A program made the position numbers and the translations under genes. A stretch of DNA of 64,000 nucleotides from Rhodospirillaceae bacterium UBA1479. GTDB taxonomy: Bacteria; Pseudomonadota; Alphaproteobacteria; Rhodospirillales; Casp-alpha2. Location of the stretch: NCBI GenBank assembly GCA_002325375.1, contig DCRZ01000003.1:127862-191861 (forward strand). The letters are read 5' to 3'. This document shows, piece by piece, positions 8,283 to 17,154 of this stretch (within the stretch, counting starts at the first letter, position 1; each line of letters begins with the position of its first letter). The notes under the pieces were generated by a model. That model saw only the letters and a list, made by a program, of their open reading frames with translations. It did no database searches and was not told where the DNA came from.

Positions 8283-9932
8283 ATGAGTTTGGGCATTTTT
8301 CAGCAAGCGACCTCGGCCATGATGGGCCAGTCCCACAAGCTGAGCACCATTTCGCAAAACGTCGCCAACCTGAACACCGACGGTTACAAGCGCACGGATA
8401 CCGAATTCCGAACCCTGATGAACAAAGGGTTCACCTCGATCGGCGCGACCACGGCGGAAGGGGCCTCCGGAACCTCTCATTCCGACCTGGGCGGCACCGC
8501 GCCCGTAGATTTCCAACGCATATCGAATCAGGGGCAGGTCCGCACCACCGACCGCAACCTGGACGTTGCCATCATCGGCAGCGGCTTTTTCATGGTCTCA
8601 CCCGACATTAATGTGAACGGCAACATCCAGTATACGCGGCGTGGCGCCTTCGACATCAACGTCACCGACCTGACGGATTCCGTAACGCTTTCGGACGGAA
8701 CGGCGGCGACCGTGAACCAGGGCTATCTTGCGGACCAGTTCGGCAACTTCCTGTTGGGCTATTCCGTCAATCCGGACGGCACCTTCACCCTGGGTACGCC
8801 GGCGCCCATGCGCGTCGACCAGTTCGCCTTCGAAGACAGCGGCGAAGAGACAACGACAACGTCCCTCGACGTCAACCTGCCGGCCGATGACGCCGCAGGC
8901 ACGGTGCGCAACGGCAGCATCGAGGTCGTTGATTCAAGCTTTAACGCCCAAAGCATCCGCGTCGACTTCACCAAGGCCTTCGACGTGACGAACGGATGGG
9001 ATTTCCGCCTGATTGGCGACAATATTTCCAGTGTGACATCGTCGCCCGGGGGGACCTTCACGCCCGTGACGACCAGGACTTACGATGCCTTGAACCCGAC
9101 CTTGCCGATTGATGCGATACGGTTTTCCACCGTCGCCGGCAGCGGCGGCGTGATCACGGCATTCTCCGACCTCAATCCGGGCGGCGTTAGTCCACAACTC
9201 GGCACGCAGCTTGCCGGCACCTTCGCCGGGTTGAAACCGGGTGACTCGATCACCATTGCCGGCAGTGGCGCCAACGACAGCACCTATACGATTGCCAGCA
9301 TTTCCGATAACCAAGCAGAGATCACGCTGGCCGCCGCCACCCCGTTGGCTGCCGACAATGTCGTCGGCGATGCGATTACCTTCTCGTCGACGGCCTCGAT
9401 CCCGCAGCGACTGGAATTTGGCAACAGCGGGGCATTGACCTCGGATTCAGAATACACCTTCGACGTCACCTTCGATGACGGTGAAACCGCAAGCTTCACC
9501 CTTGATGCCAGTAGCTTCACCCAGTTTTCCGGCGATTTCTCCTTCGCCAACTACGAACACAACGGCGCCGAGTCAGCCGCCCTGTCCAACCTGAGTTTCG
9601 GGCCCGGCGGCGAGATTTACGGCGAGTTCACGGACAACACGCGGCGCGCTCTCTACAAGGTGCCGTTGGCGATCTTCCCCAACCCGGATGGCCTGGCAAT
9701 CTCCAACGGCCAAAATTTCCAGGAAACGGAAGCCTCCGGCGAGCCGAACCAGGTCTTCGCCGACGAGTCCGGCTTCGCGACCATTCTCGGAAACGCATTG
9801 GAAGGGTCCAACGTGGATCTCGGCACGGAAATGAGCCGCCTGATCGCTGCCCAGGCCGCCTACAATGTCGCCGCAACCAGCTTCAAGACCGCCGATGAAA
9901 TGCTGCAGGAAGCAGCCAACCTCAAACGCTAG
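8283..9932 (+). CDS. FlgE-family hook-type protein (second copy)
   Basis: A flagellar axial protein of the FlgE family, 549 residues. The N terminus (IFQQATSAMMGQSHKLSTIS, then NVANLNTDGYKR) and C terminus (VDLGTEMSRLIAAQAAYNVA, then TADEMLQEAANLKR) are the paired heptad-repeat helices that pack in the tubular core. A FlaE-type domain is visible near residues 150-250. About residues 278-369 hold a beta-rich insert (LKPGDSITIAGSGANDSTYT) also found in FlgL and the larger FlgE of this window. The gene stands alone behind its own sigma-54 promoter and is closed by a terminator, upstream of flgI. It could be the true hook subunit, a hook-associated variant or a rod-like protein; the 800-residue protein at 58970 lies with fliK and flgD and is the more likely main hook. 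Confidence 0.85.
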   Translation: MSLGIFQQATSAMMGQSHKLSTISQNVANLNTDGYKRTDTEFRTLMNKGFTSIGATTAEGASGTSHSDLGGTAPVDFQRISNQGQVRTTDRNLDVAIIGSGFFMVSPDINVNGNIQYTRRGAFDINVTDLTDSVTLSDGTAATVNQGYLADQFGNFLLGYSVNPDGTFTLGTPAPMRVDQFAFEDSGEETTTTSLDVNLPADDAAGTVRNGSIEVVDSSFNAQSIRVDFTKAFDVTNGWDFRLIGDNISSVTSSPGGTFTPVTTRTYDALNPTLPIDAIRFSTVAGSGGVITAFSDLNPGGVSPQLGTQLAGTFAGLKPGDSITIAGSGANDSTYTIASISDNQAEITLAAATPLAADNVVGDAITFSSTASIPQRLEFGNSGALTSDSEYTFDVTFDDGETASFTLDASSFTQFSGDFSFANYEHNGAESAALSNLSFGPGGEIYGEFTDNTRRALYKVPLAIFPNPDGLAISNGQNFQETEASGEPNQVFADESGFATILGNALEGSNVDLGTEMSRLIAAQAAYNVAATSFKTADEMLQEAANLKR

Positions 9933-9976
9933 CGGCGCGCCCCTGCCGGATTTCTCCGGTTTTGCGGATGTTTTTC

Positions 9977-10001
9977 AGGGCGGCCTTCGGGCCGCCCTTT
10001 T
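9977..10001 (+). terminator. Terminator after hook-like gene
   Basis: AGGGCGGCC and GGCCGCCCT form a perfect 9-bp stem around a TTCG tetraloop, followed by TTTT. Confidence 0.9.
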
Positions 10002-10016
10002 CGCTTTCTGGGGCCC

Positions 10017-10029
10017 GGCAATTGTTGCC
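10017..10029 (+). promoter_or_regulatory. GGCA-N5-TGCC dyad upstream of flgI
   Basis: GGCA-ATTGT-TGCC lies about 98 bases before the -24 element of the flgI sigma-54 promoter, an enhancer-like distance. Same pattern as at 8147 and 61979. Confidence 0.55.
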
Positions 10030-10092
10030 CATGATGGGGTGTCTCTTGCCGGGAAAGACCGATCAAAGACAGCACCTCCGGAAAATTAATCA

Positions 10093-10113
10093 TTATATTT
10101 CAATGAGTTGACA
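10093..10113 (+). promoter_or_regulatory. Conserved AT-rich element before flgI promoter (possible IHF site)
   Basis: TTATATTTCAA, two bases, AGTTGACA with overlapping ends spans 21 bases and is repeated with only two differences at 56152-56172 before fliK. It contains TTTCAA-N4-TTG, one mismatch from the IHF core (WATCAA-N4-TTR). It sits 13 bases before the -24 GG. IHF bending between enhancer and sigma-54 promoter is inferred. Confidence 0.6.
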
Positions 10114-10125
10114 TGTCTCCTTGGG

Positions 10126-10140
10126 TGGCACGCTTTTCGC
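10126..10140 (+). promoter_or_regulatory. Sigma-54 promoter of the flgI operon
   Basis: TGGCACGCTTTTCGC has GG and GC ten bases apart and a full TGGCACG -24 box. It is about 65 bases before flgI. Confidence 0.85.
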
Positions 10141-10204
10141 TTAATAACAGGTGGGAACAACCATGGCCCGCAAAGGGTCGGCATCAGTCGATTGAGACAA
10201 TGAA

Positions 10205-11386
10205 ATGATGACGAGAACGGGAAAAATGAACAGCGACAAGACTTCGGGCCGCGGCCGCCTCGCTTTGGCGCTGCGCCTGGTCGCCGCGACGGCCGCGGTT
10301 TTCGTGGCCTTGAGCTTCAGCCTGCCCAGCAGCGCCGGCGCCGCGTCACGGATCAAGGACATCGTGGATTTCGAAGGCATCCGTGAAAACCAGTTGGTCG
10401 GCTACGGCCTGGTCGTCGGCTTGAACGGCACCGGGGACTCGCTCTCCAACGGCCATTTCACCAAGGAAAGCCTGCAGTCCATGCTCAACCGCCTGGGCGT
10501 GCAGACGACCGATTCCGGCCTTGATTCCAAGAACGTCGCCGCCGTCATGGTGACCGCCAACATGCCGCCGTTTTCCCGCCAGGGTTCGCGCATCGACGTG
10601 ACGGTAAGTTCCCTCGGCGATGCCGACAATCTTTTGGGCGGCACGCTTCTGGTCACGCCGATGCTCGGCGCCGACGGCGAGGTCTACGCCGTGGCGCAGG
10701 GTCAGCTTGCAGTCGGCGGTTTCACCGCCCAGGGCAACGCCGAAACCGTGACCAAAGGGGTTCCGACCTCGGGCCGCATCGCCAACGGCGCCATCGTTGA
10801 ACGTGAGGTCGCGTTCGAGATCGGCGACATGGATGTGGTCAAGCTGAGCCTCAAGAACCCGGACTTCACCACCGCGCGGCGCATTTCCCAGGCCGTCAAC
10901 GCCTTCCTTGGCACCACCGCGGCGCGGCCGTCGGATCCCAAGACCGTGCAGCTGCACGTTCCCGACAACTATCGCAACAACGTGGTCAACCTTTTGACCG
11001 ACATCGAACAGTTGCGCATTGAGCCGGATCAGATGGCCCGCGTGCTGATCGACGAACAGTCGGGCACCATCGTGATGGGTGAGAACGTGCGGATCTCCAC
11101 CGTCGCCATCGCCCAGGGCAGCCTGACCATCCGCATCACGGAAACCCCGCAAGTATCCCAGCCCGGCCCGTTCGCCGAGGTCGGCACGACGACCACCGTC
11201 GACCGCACGGACGTCCAGATCGACGAAGGCCAGGACAAGCGCCTGACCGTGTTCAACGAAGGCGTCACGCTGCAGGATCTGGTCAACGGCCTGAACGCAT
11301 TGGGCATCGGCCCGCGCGATCTGATCACCATCCTACAGGCCATCAAGGCCGCCGGCGCCCTCCAGGCTGAAATTCAGGTGATGTGA
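10205..11386 (+). CDS. flgI: FlgI, flagellar P-ring protein
   Basis: FlgI forms the P ring in the peptidoglycan layer, guided by FlgA. A signal peptide (ALRLVAATAAVFVALSFSLP, ending SSAGAAS) is followed by the invariant family N terminus RIKDIVDFEGIRENQLVGYG and then LVVGLNGTGD. The C terminus reads LQDLVNGLNALGIGPRDLIT and IKAAGALQAEIQVM, as expected. The 393-residue length is slightly above average because the start used here (ATGATGACG) lies before the basic region; an ATG at 10226 is an equally good start. It heads a compact flgI-flgJ-flgN-flgK-flgL run behind a sigma-54 promoter. Confidence 0.96.
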   Translation: MMTRTGKMNSDKTSGRGRLALALRLVAATAAVFVALSFSLPSSAGAASRIKDIVDFEGIRENQLVGYGLVVGLNGTGDSLSNGHFTKESLQSMLNRLGVQTTDSGLDSKNVAAVMVTANMPPFSRQGSRIDVTVSSLGDADNLLGGTLLVTPMLGADGEVYAVAQGQLAVGGFTAQGNAETVTKGVPTSGRIANGAIVEREVAFEIGDMDVVKLSLKNPDFTTARRISQAVNAFLGTTAARPSDPKTVQLHVPDNYRNNVVNLLTDIEQLRIEPDQMARVLIDEQSGTIVMGENVRISTVAIAQGSLTIRITETPQVSQPGPFAEVGTTTTVDRTDVQIDEGQDKRLTVFNEGVTLQDLVNGLNALGIGPRDLITILQAIKAAGALQAEIQVM

Positions 11387-11715
11387 TGAGCAGCCCCATC
11401 GATACCACGCTCGTCGGTCTGCAGACCGCGCCTTCGGCCAAGGCCGGGGCCCTGGCCGGCAAGACGCACAACGCCATGTCCATGCAGCGCATGCGCGCCG
11501 TCGCCGAAGATTTCGAGTCGGTCTTCATTTCCGAAATGATCCGCCCGATGTTCGAAAACATCGAAGCCGAAAAGCCCTTTGGCGGCGGCCCGGCCGAAGA
11601 CATCTGGCGCAACTTGCAGATCGACGAATACGGCAAGGCCATTTCCAAGGCCGGCGGCGTCGGCATCGCCGATACCGTTCTCGACCAGCTTATCCGCATG
11701 CAGGAGGCGCGCTGA
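11386..11715 (+). CDS. flgJ: FlgJ-type rod-binding protein (no muramidase domain)
   Basis: This 109-residue protein is the rod-binding domain found at the N terminus of FlgJ: AEDFESVFISEMIRPMFENI and YGKAISKAGGVGIADTVLDQ are the hallmark segments. The peptidoglycan hydrolase domain of enterobacterial FlgJ is absent, which is normal in alphaproteobacteria. The ATG overlaps the flgI stop codon (TGATG), indicating translational coupling; a GTG three bases earlier is an alternative. Expected role: rod capping and assembly scaffold in the periplasm. Confidence 0.92.
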   Translation: MSSPIDTTLVGLQTAPSAKAGALAGKTHNAMSMQRMRAVAEDFESVFISEMIRPMFENIEAEKPFGGGPAEDIWRNLQIDEYGKAISKAGGVGIADTVLDQLIRMQEAR

Positions 11716-11743
11716 CACGCGCCCGACAGGAGGACCAAACTTC

Positions 11744-12187
11744 ATGGAACCGATGGAACGTCTTGAAAAGATGGTCGAACTGACCGACCACTTAAGCGAC
11801 TTAGTCGAAGCCGAGAACCTGGCGCTCGAAGAACGCCGGTTCCTCGACGTGGAGGCCATGCTCGAGGACAAGGCGACGCTCGCGCGCCTGTACGAAAACA
11901 GCATGAAGGATTTGGATGAAGCCGACCTGGACTGGAAGGCAATTCCGCCCGACCTGCACGAGAAGCTGACGACCGCGGGCACCCGCCTGGCCAACGCCGT
12001 CGGCGAAAACGCCATGCGACTTGAAATCGGTATGACCGCCAACAAGCAGGTCATCGATTTGTTCGCCGAAGCCGTGCAGAAAGCCGTTCCCCATTCCGGC
12101 ACCTATTCGAAGAACGGCCGCACCGGCAAGGAAGGCACCCGCGCGGCTGCCAATTCCGTCGCCGTCGCTCTTGACCAGAACCTTTAA
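11744..12187 (+). CDS. flgN: FlgN-like export chaperone for FlgK/FlgL
   Basis: A 147-residue helical, acidic protein (MERLEKMVELTDHLSDLVEA, then ALEERRFLDVEAMLEDKATL) matching FlgN-type chaperones that hold hook-filament junction proteins before secretion. The start was chosen at the ATG preceded by an AGGAGG ribosome site (11729-11734); a longer open frame upstream overlaps flgJ and has no merit. It sits immediately before flgK and flgL, its expected clients. Sequence conservation in this family is low, so the call relies on length, helical character and position. Confidence 0.78.
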   Translation: MEPMERLEKMVELTDHLSDLVEAENLALEERRFLDVEAMLEDKATLARLYENSMKDLDEADLDWKAIPPDLHEKLTTAGTRLANAVGENAMRLEIGMTANKQVIDLFAEAVQKAVPHSGTYSKNGRTGKEGTRAAANSVAVALDQNL

Positions 12188-12223
12188 CCGCCTTCCGACC
12201 GATCACACGGGAACCGAACGACC

Positions 12224-14542
12224 ATGGGCGATATCACACAAGCACTGAGAGCGGCGCAAAGCGGCCTGCTGGCGAACCAGACGGCGCTCAACATCGTTTC
12301 CCAAAACGTCGCCAACGTGAATACCCCGGGGTATTCACGAAAAATCATCCAACAGCAATCGGTGGTGCTGGCCGGTCAGGGTGCGGGGGTGTCGATCGCC
12401 GACTTTACCCGCGTCGTCGACAGCGGCCTGCTCAAGTCGATCCGCCAAGAATTGGGTGAACTGAACAATGTCTCGGTTCAGGAAGGATATTTCCAACGCC
12501 TACAGGAAACGTTCGGCACACCGGGAGACAACACTTCCATCTCGCACATTCTGGAAGAATTCAAGGAAGCGGCGGAACTGCTCGCCGTGTCTCCGGACCG
12601 TATCCTTGAGCAGAGCGAACTGGTTCGCCAGGCCCAGGCAGCGGTCGAGAAACTCGCCAGCATGAGCCGCACGATCCAGGACCTGCGTCTCCAGGCAGAC
12701 CAACAGATCGCCGCCGTCGTCTCCGAGATGAATCAATTGACGGCCGACATCGATCAGCTCAACGACGACATCATCCGCTTTGGTTCGACCGGCAACGACA
12801 CCACGGACCTTGAAGATCAGCGCGACAACAAGATCGACCGTCTTTCCGAATTGGTTGATATTCGTTTCTTCTCGCGCAACGATGGCGACGTCGTCGTGTT
12901 CACGTCCTCAGGCCTGACGCTTGTCGATACCATTCCGCCGACCATCACCCACGAGTCAGCGGCCGCCATGAGTTCGACCTCGACGGTCGCCAGCGGCCAG
13001 ATTGACGGCATCTATGTCGGCGAACGGCTTGCCATCAACGACCTGACGACCCAGGCCCGTGGCGGTCAGCTGGCCGGTCTGCTCGAGATGCGCGACGACG
13101 TTCTGCCGAACCTGCAGTCGCAGCTTGACGAATTGGCGGCCCAATTGCGCGACCAGATCAACCTGGTCCACAACCGCGGCACGCCGTACCCCGGCCACCA
13201 GGAACTGACCGGTCAGCGTATTTTTGCCCTGCCCCAGGAACAGACGATTTCTCTGAGCGGGACAGACGACGTTGCGATTGTGTTGATGGACGCCGACGGC
13301 GCCCAGACAATTTCGATCCGACTGTCCGAAATCCTGAGCGGCACCGGAAACGGCCAAACCTTCGGCGACGGTACCGACGACAGCGGCGGCATCACCATCA
13401 CGGAGATGGCCGCACGGCTTGAAGATTTCTTCCAGCTGAACGGCGCCCCCTCCGCATCGGTGACACTGAACGATCAGAGTCAGCTGTCGATCAACCTCAA
13501 CAACACGGCGCTCGGCTTCGGCTTCCGTGACGAAACCGGTTCGGCGGACGGCAGCGACTTCGAAGATGCCTCGATCCAGTTCGACAAGGACGGCGACGGA
13601 ACCGTCGACGAAACCATTTCCGGGTTCTCCAGCTTCTTCGGCCTGAACAACCTGTTCGTCGATGGCCTGGCGGAAAACATCTACGATTCAAACGTGCTCA
13701 GCTCCAGCTTCGTGAGCACCTCCGCGGTCCTCAGCTTCCGCGATGCGAACACCCCGGATACGGGGTCGGGTCCCGAATATCTGGGACAGGTGGTCATTCC
13801 GGCGGGGGCGACCCTGCAGCAGATCGCCGACCTGATCAACAACGGCGGCACGGACACATCCGGGATGTTCTATCCCGTCGGCGCGCCCGTCGCCGGAACC
13901 AGTTTTCCGGCGGTCGAAAACATCACGGCCTCCGTGATTCCGGATGGCTCGGGCTTCCGGCTGCGCATCGCCCATGACGACGGCAGATCCTTCACCATTA
14001 CGCATTCCGCCTCGCCCGGCGGCGCCCCGGCGACTGCCGGCACGACGCTGCTCAGCGAACTGGGCATGAAGGAAGCCGATGTTCGGGTATCGTCCGCGAT
14101 TTCCGTACGGGAGGATATCATCTCCGCCCCCAGTCTTGTTTCCTCCGGGCGCCTGGAGTTTGATTCAACGAAGGGTCAGGCTGGCGAATATCTGACATCT
14201 CCCGGCAGCAATGGCGTCGCCCAGGAACTGTCCGCGATGTTGTCCAACTCCAACTCATTCGCAGTTTCGGGCGGCCTGCCGTCGTTGAACGTCAGCTTTT
14301 CCGAGTATGCCTCGTCGATCATCGCACGCAGCTCGTCGCTTGCCGACACCAACGATCGCCAGATCAGCAGCCAGCGCACCTTGACCGAAAGCCTGCAGTT
14401 CAAATCCGACAGTATTCGGGGCGTCAATCTGGACGAGGAACTGGCGGACCTGATCGTCTTTGAACAGGCATTCTCGGCAGCAGCGCGCGTGATTTCCGTC
14501 ATCCAGGAAATGATTGATCGCCTGGAACAGGCCGTGGCCTAG
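12224..14542 (+). CDS. flgK: FlgK, hook-filament junction protein 1
   Basis: FlgK joins hook to filament. The N terminus (ALRAAQSGLLANQTALNIVS, QNVANVNTPGYSR) and C terminus (VNLDEELADLIVFEQAFSAA, RVISVIQEMIDRLEQ) are textbook HAP1. At 772 residues it is some 200 longer than the E. coli protein; the extra length lies in the middle and contains acidic, calcium-loop-like stretches (FDKDGDGTVDE). It follows flgN by 36 bases and precedes flgL by 11 bases, consistent with one transcript from the flgI promoter. Confidence 0.95.
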   Translation: MGDITQALRAAQSGLLANQTALNIVSQNVANVNTPGYSRKIIQQQSVVLAGQGAGVSIADFTRVVDSGLLKSIRQELGELNNVSVQEGYFQRLQETFGTPGDNTSISHILEEFKEAAELLAVSPDRILEQSELVRQAQAAVEKLASMSRTIQDLRLQADQQIAAVVSEMNQLTADIDQLNDDIIRFGSTGNDTTDLEDQRDNKIDRLSELVDIRFFSRNDGDVVVFTSSGLTLVDTIPPTITHESAAAMSSTSTVASGQIDGIYVGERLAINDLTTQARGGQLAGLLEMRDDVLPNLQSQLDELAAQLRDQINLVHNRGTPYPGHQELTGQRIFALPQEQTISLSGTDDVAIVLMDADGAQTISIRLSEILSGTGNGQTFGDGTDDSGGITITEMAARLEDFFQLNGAPSASVTLNDQSQLSINLNNTALGFGFRDETGSADGSDFEDASIQFDKDGDGTVDETISGFSSFFGLNNLFVDGLAENIYDSNVLSSSFVSTSAVLSFRDANTPDTGSGPEYLGQVVIPAGATLQQIADLINNGGTDTSGMFYPVGAPVAGTSFPAVENITASVIPDGSGFRLRIAHDDGRSFTITHSASPGGAPATAGTTLLSELGMKEADVRVSSAISVREDIISAPSLVSSGRLEFDSTKGQAGEYLTSPGSNGVAQELSAMLSNSNSFAVSGGLPSLNVSFSEYASSIIARSSSLADTNDRQISSQRTLTESLQFKSDSIRGVNLDEELADLIVFEQAFSAAARVISVIQEMIDRLEQAVA

Positions 14543-14553
14543 GGGATTAGACG

Positions 14554-16971
14554 ATGACCAGAATCAGCAGCTCCGCCTCCAACACCATTCTGATTAGTCG
14601 TTTCCTGCAAACGCAGAGGACGTTGCAGGATCTGGAAACGCAGGTCGGCACGGAAAAGCGCACCCAGACCTACAGCGGTCTCGCCCTGTCGTCCCAGCGT
14701 CTGCTTAACATCGAAAACGCCAAATCCAGCCTGGAGCGTTTCAATTCAAACAACGACCAAGCCCAACTTCGTCTCGACATTCAGACAACGGCCCTCACCG
14801 GGATTCGCGGCGCAATTTCCGATTTCCGGGAACTTCTACTGGGCTTTTCCAATGGCGACCTGACCGACCCGGAGCGGATCGAGCAGATCCAGGCCGATGC
14901 CTTTCGTTCACTGAAGGACATTCAGAACTACCTGAACACCGAGGCTGACGGCCGCTATGTCTTCGGCGGCGGCACGGTTCGCACGGAACCGGTCAGTTTT
15001 GGTTTATCGACGGTATCCGCGTTCCAATCGATCTACGACGGTGCACGCGTCACTTATCCGACGACGCGCGAAGCGCATCTGGAAAAATTTTCCATCAGCC
15101 GCAGCAACGTGGACCTGAACCCGGCCCATCTGACATTCGAGCAAACCGATGCAGGTACGGGCAAAAGCCGCATCAACACCACCGCATCCAGCGGCCAGTT
15201 CCAGAACATCGCCGCCGGCACGACGATCACGATATCCGGCACGGTCGGCGGGGTGAACGACGGCGTCTATACGGTCGACAGCGTGGACCCCAACGGGCTG
15301 TGGATCGACGTGCGGACGGAGCAACTGACGGATGAAGGCACCGCCCTCGTGCCGATCTTCGCGGAGTTCTCATACCCCGATCCCGAAGATCCCCGGCAGA
15401 TGACGAGCATCACCACCGACGTCACCTTCGATCGCCGTACCAATACCATCACGGCCATCAACGCCGATGCCCTGGAAGCCATTCCGGAAGGGTCTATGGT
15501 CACCATATCGGGCACGACCAACAACAACGGCTCGTTCACGGTCGCCAGCAACGACGGCACGGACATGGTGGTCGAAAGCAAACGCCTCGTTTCCGATGGC
15601 GGCACCAACAGCACCCTCGAAGTCTTGGGCGGCGGCAACCCGCTGACGTTCTCCGTCGGCACTGGCCCCAACGGTGAAGACCAGATCATCACCAACACAG
15701 CCACTTTCGGGACCCTGGAAGCGGGCCAACGCATCAAGATCAACAACACCAACACGGAAAACGACGGCAAGATATTCACGGTCCAAAGCGTTGCCGACGA
15801 CGGAGCAAACGTGACGCTCACCTTGGCGTCGGATGAAAGCCTGGATGACACAGTCCCGACCGTCACGACGGGTGTGGTCGCGCTGAATGCCCTGCCGTTC
15901 TCCTTCAACGCGGCGGAACGGAACTTCTACTTCGACGCGGGCGCCGCCGGCGCCGACGAGGTTGTTTTCACGGATGGCGGTGCGGGCCAGGACACGATCG
16001 CCCTCACCGGCGCGACCTTCACCGACGCCAAGGGAAACCTGTTGCCGGCCGGCACGCGGATCACCGTCAGTGGCGGCACCGGCAACGACGGCACCTACAC
16101 GATCGAATCTATTTCCACCGACGGCACGACCGCGACCCTGGTCGCCACCGACAACCTTGCCGGCGGCACCGCGACCGAAACGGCGGCCGTTCTGGCCGGA
16201 ACCGGGTCCATTACCTACACCGACAACGATCCCGCCGCGGACAGCATCACCCTGGGCGGCGGTTATTTCCGTGACCCCGACGGCAACAATCTGCCGGCCG
16301 GCACCCGAATCACTTTCGCCGGCACCACCGGCGGCCTGAACGATAATACGTACACGATCGCCTCGGTCTCCGCAGACGGCCTGACGGCAACGCTGATTCC
16401 GACAGATGCGGTCGATGACACCACCCCGACGCAAACCGCCGGCACGATCAGCGTTGGCGGCACGGTCGGCACCATCTCGGCGACCAGCTATTACAAGGGC
16501 GACACCTCGACCCAGACCCACCGCGTCAGCGAGTCGCGGTCGTTCGAATTCGACATCACGGGGATCGACCCGGCGTTTGAAAAAGCGATCCGCGGCATGT
16601 TCCTCATCCTGCAGGGTGAAACCGGCACCGAGGGCGGCCTCGACCGAAACCAGAACCGGATCAGCGAAGCGCTGTATCTACTCGACGATGCCCTGGACCG
16701 GACGAACAATCAGCCCCCCCCGTTCGGGGCGGAGTTGGACAGCAACATCGAGGAAATGGAAATCATCCTCGGTTATCGAGCCGTGCTGCTGAGCGATGTG
16801 AAGAAATCAAACGAGACGATTATCTCTTCATTCCAAACCAGCGTCTCGTCGATAGAAGATATCGACCCTCTTGAAGCGATCACCAAGCTACTGGATACTC
16901 AGCGCACCCTGGAGGCCTCCTATCAGACCTTCGCCCGTGTCCGCCAGCTCAGCTTGTCGAACTTCCTGTAA
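14554..16971 (+). CDS. flgL: FlgL, hook-filament junction protein 3, greatly expanded
   Basis: FlgL is the second junction protein, related to flagellin. The helical N terminus (RISSSASNTILISRFLQTQR, then TLQDLETQVGTEKRTQTYSG) and C terminus (KSNETIISSFQTSVSSIEDI, TQRTLEASYQTFARVRQLSL) fit the family. The protein is 805 residues, against roughly 300-400 usually. Residues about 193-635 are an insertion of five related beta-rich modules, each with the core AGT-I-ITISGT--NDG-YT--SV--DG. The inserted part should lie on the outer surface of the junction. A single copy of the module also occurs in both FlgE-type proteins of the window. The gene ends the flgI operon. Confidence 0.9.
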   Translation: MTRISSSASNTILISRFLQTQRTLQDLETQVGTEKRTQTYSGLALSSQRLLNIENAKSSLERFNSNNDQAQLRLDIQTTALTGIRGAISDFRELLLGFSNGDLTDPERIEQIQADAFRSLKDIQNYLNTEADGRYVFGGGTVRTEPVSFGLSTVSAFQSIYDGARVTYPTTREAHLEKFSISRSNVDLNPAHLTFEQTDAGTGKSRINTTASSGQFQNIAAGTTITISGTVGGVNDGVYTVDSVDPNGLWIDVRTEQLTDEGTALVPIFAEFSYPDPEDPRQMTSITTDVTFDRRTNTITAINADALEAIPEGSMVTISGTTNNNGSFTVASNDGTDMVVESKRLVSDGGTNSTLEVLGGGNPLTFSVGTGPNGEDQIITNTATFGTLEAGQRIKINNTNTENDGKIFTVQSVADDGANVTLTLASDESLDDTVPTVTTGVVALNALPFSFNAAERNFYFDAGAAGADEVVFTDGGAGQDTIALTGATFTDAKGNLLPAGTRITVSGGTGNDGTYTIESISTDGTTATLVATDNLAGGTATETAAVLAGTGSITYTDNDPAADSITLGGGYFRDPDGNNLPAGTRITFAGTTGGLNDNTYTIASVSADGLTATLIPTDAVDDTTPTQTAGTISVGGTVGTISATSYYKGDTSTQTHRVSESRSFEFDITGIDPAFEKAIRGMFLILQGETGTEGGLDRNQNRISEALYLLDDALDRTNNQPPPFGAELDSNIEEMEIILGYRAVLLSDVKKSNETIISSFQTSVSSIEDIDPLEAITKLLDTQRTLEASYQTFARVRQLSLSNFL
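15130..16458 (+). repeat. Five tandem protein-level modules within flgL
   Basis: The repeat units are approximately 15130-15372, 15400-15627, 15628-15885, 15955-16203 and 16204-16458, each about 75-90 codons. Conserved cores, in order: AGTTITISGTVGGVNDGVYT, EGSMVTISGTTNNNGSFTV, AGQRIKINNTNTENDGKIFT, AGTRITVSGGTGNDGTYTI, AGTRITFAGTTGGLNDNTYT. Units 4 and 5 are the most alike, sharing NLPAGTRIT, and so are probably the youngest duplication. Confidence 0.85.
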
Positions 16972-17154
16972 TCTTCCCGCATTGACCGCCGTCACATCCG
17001 TATATTTTTCTGTGGGTTAGGGTGTTATGCCATCCGACCAGTTGCGCGCGACGTTAATCTTATGACAACTTAATTTGTCGATGATCGGGTGCTAAATTTA
17101 TCGGTGAGCGCATGCTAAGATGCGGTGTTGTTAATTTGGGAATGCATTCAACAA

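Noticed and set aside
15370..16521. Minus-strand open frame of 383 codons opposite flgL
   Set aside because: Antisense shadow of the repeat modules in a GC-rich gene; no ribosome site or recognisable domain.
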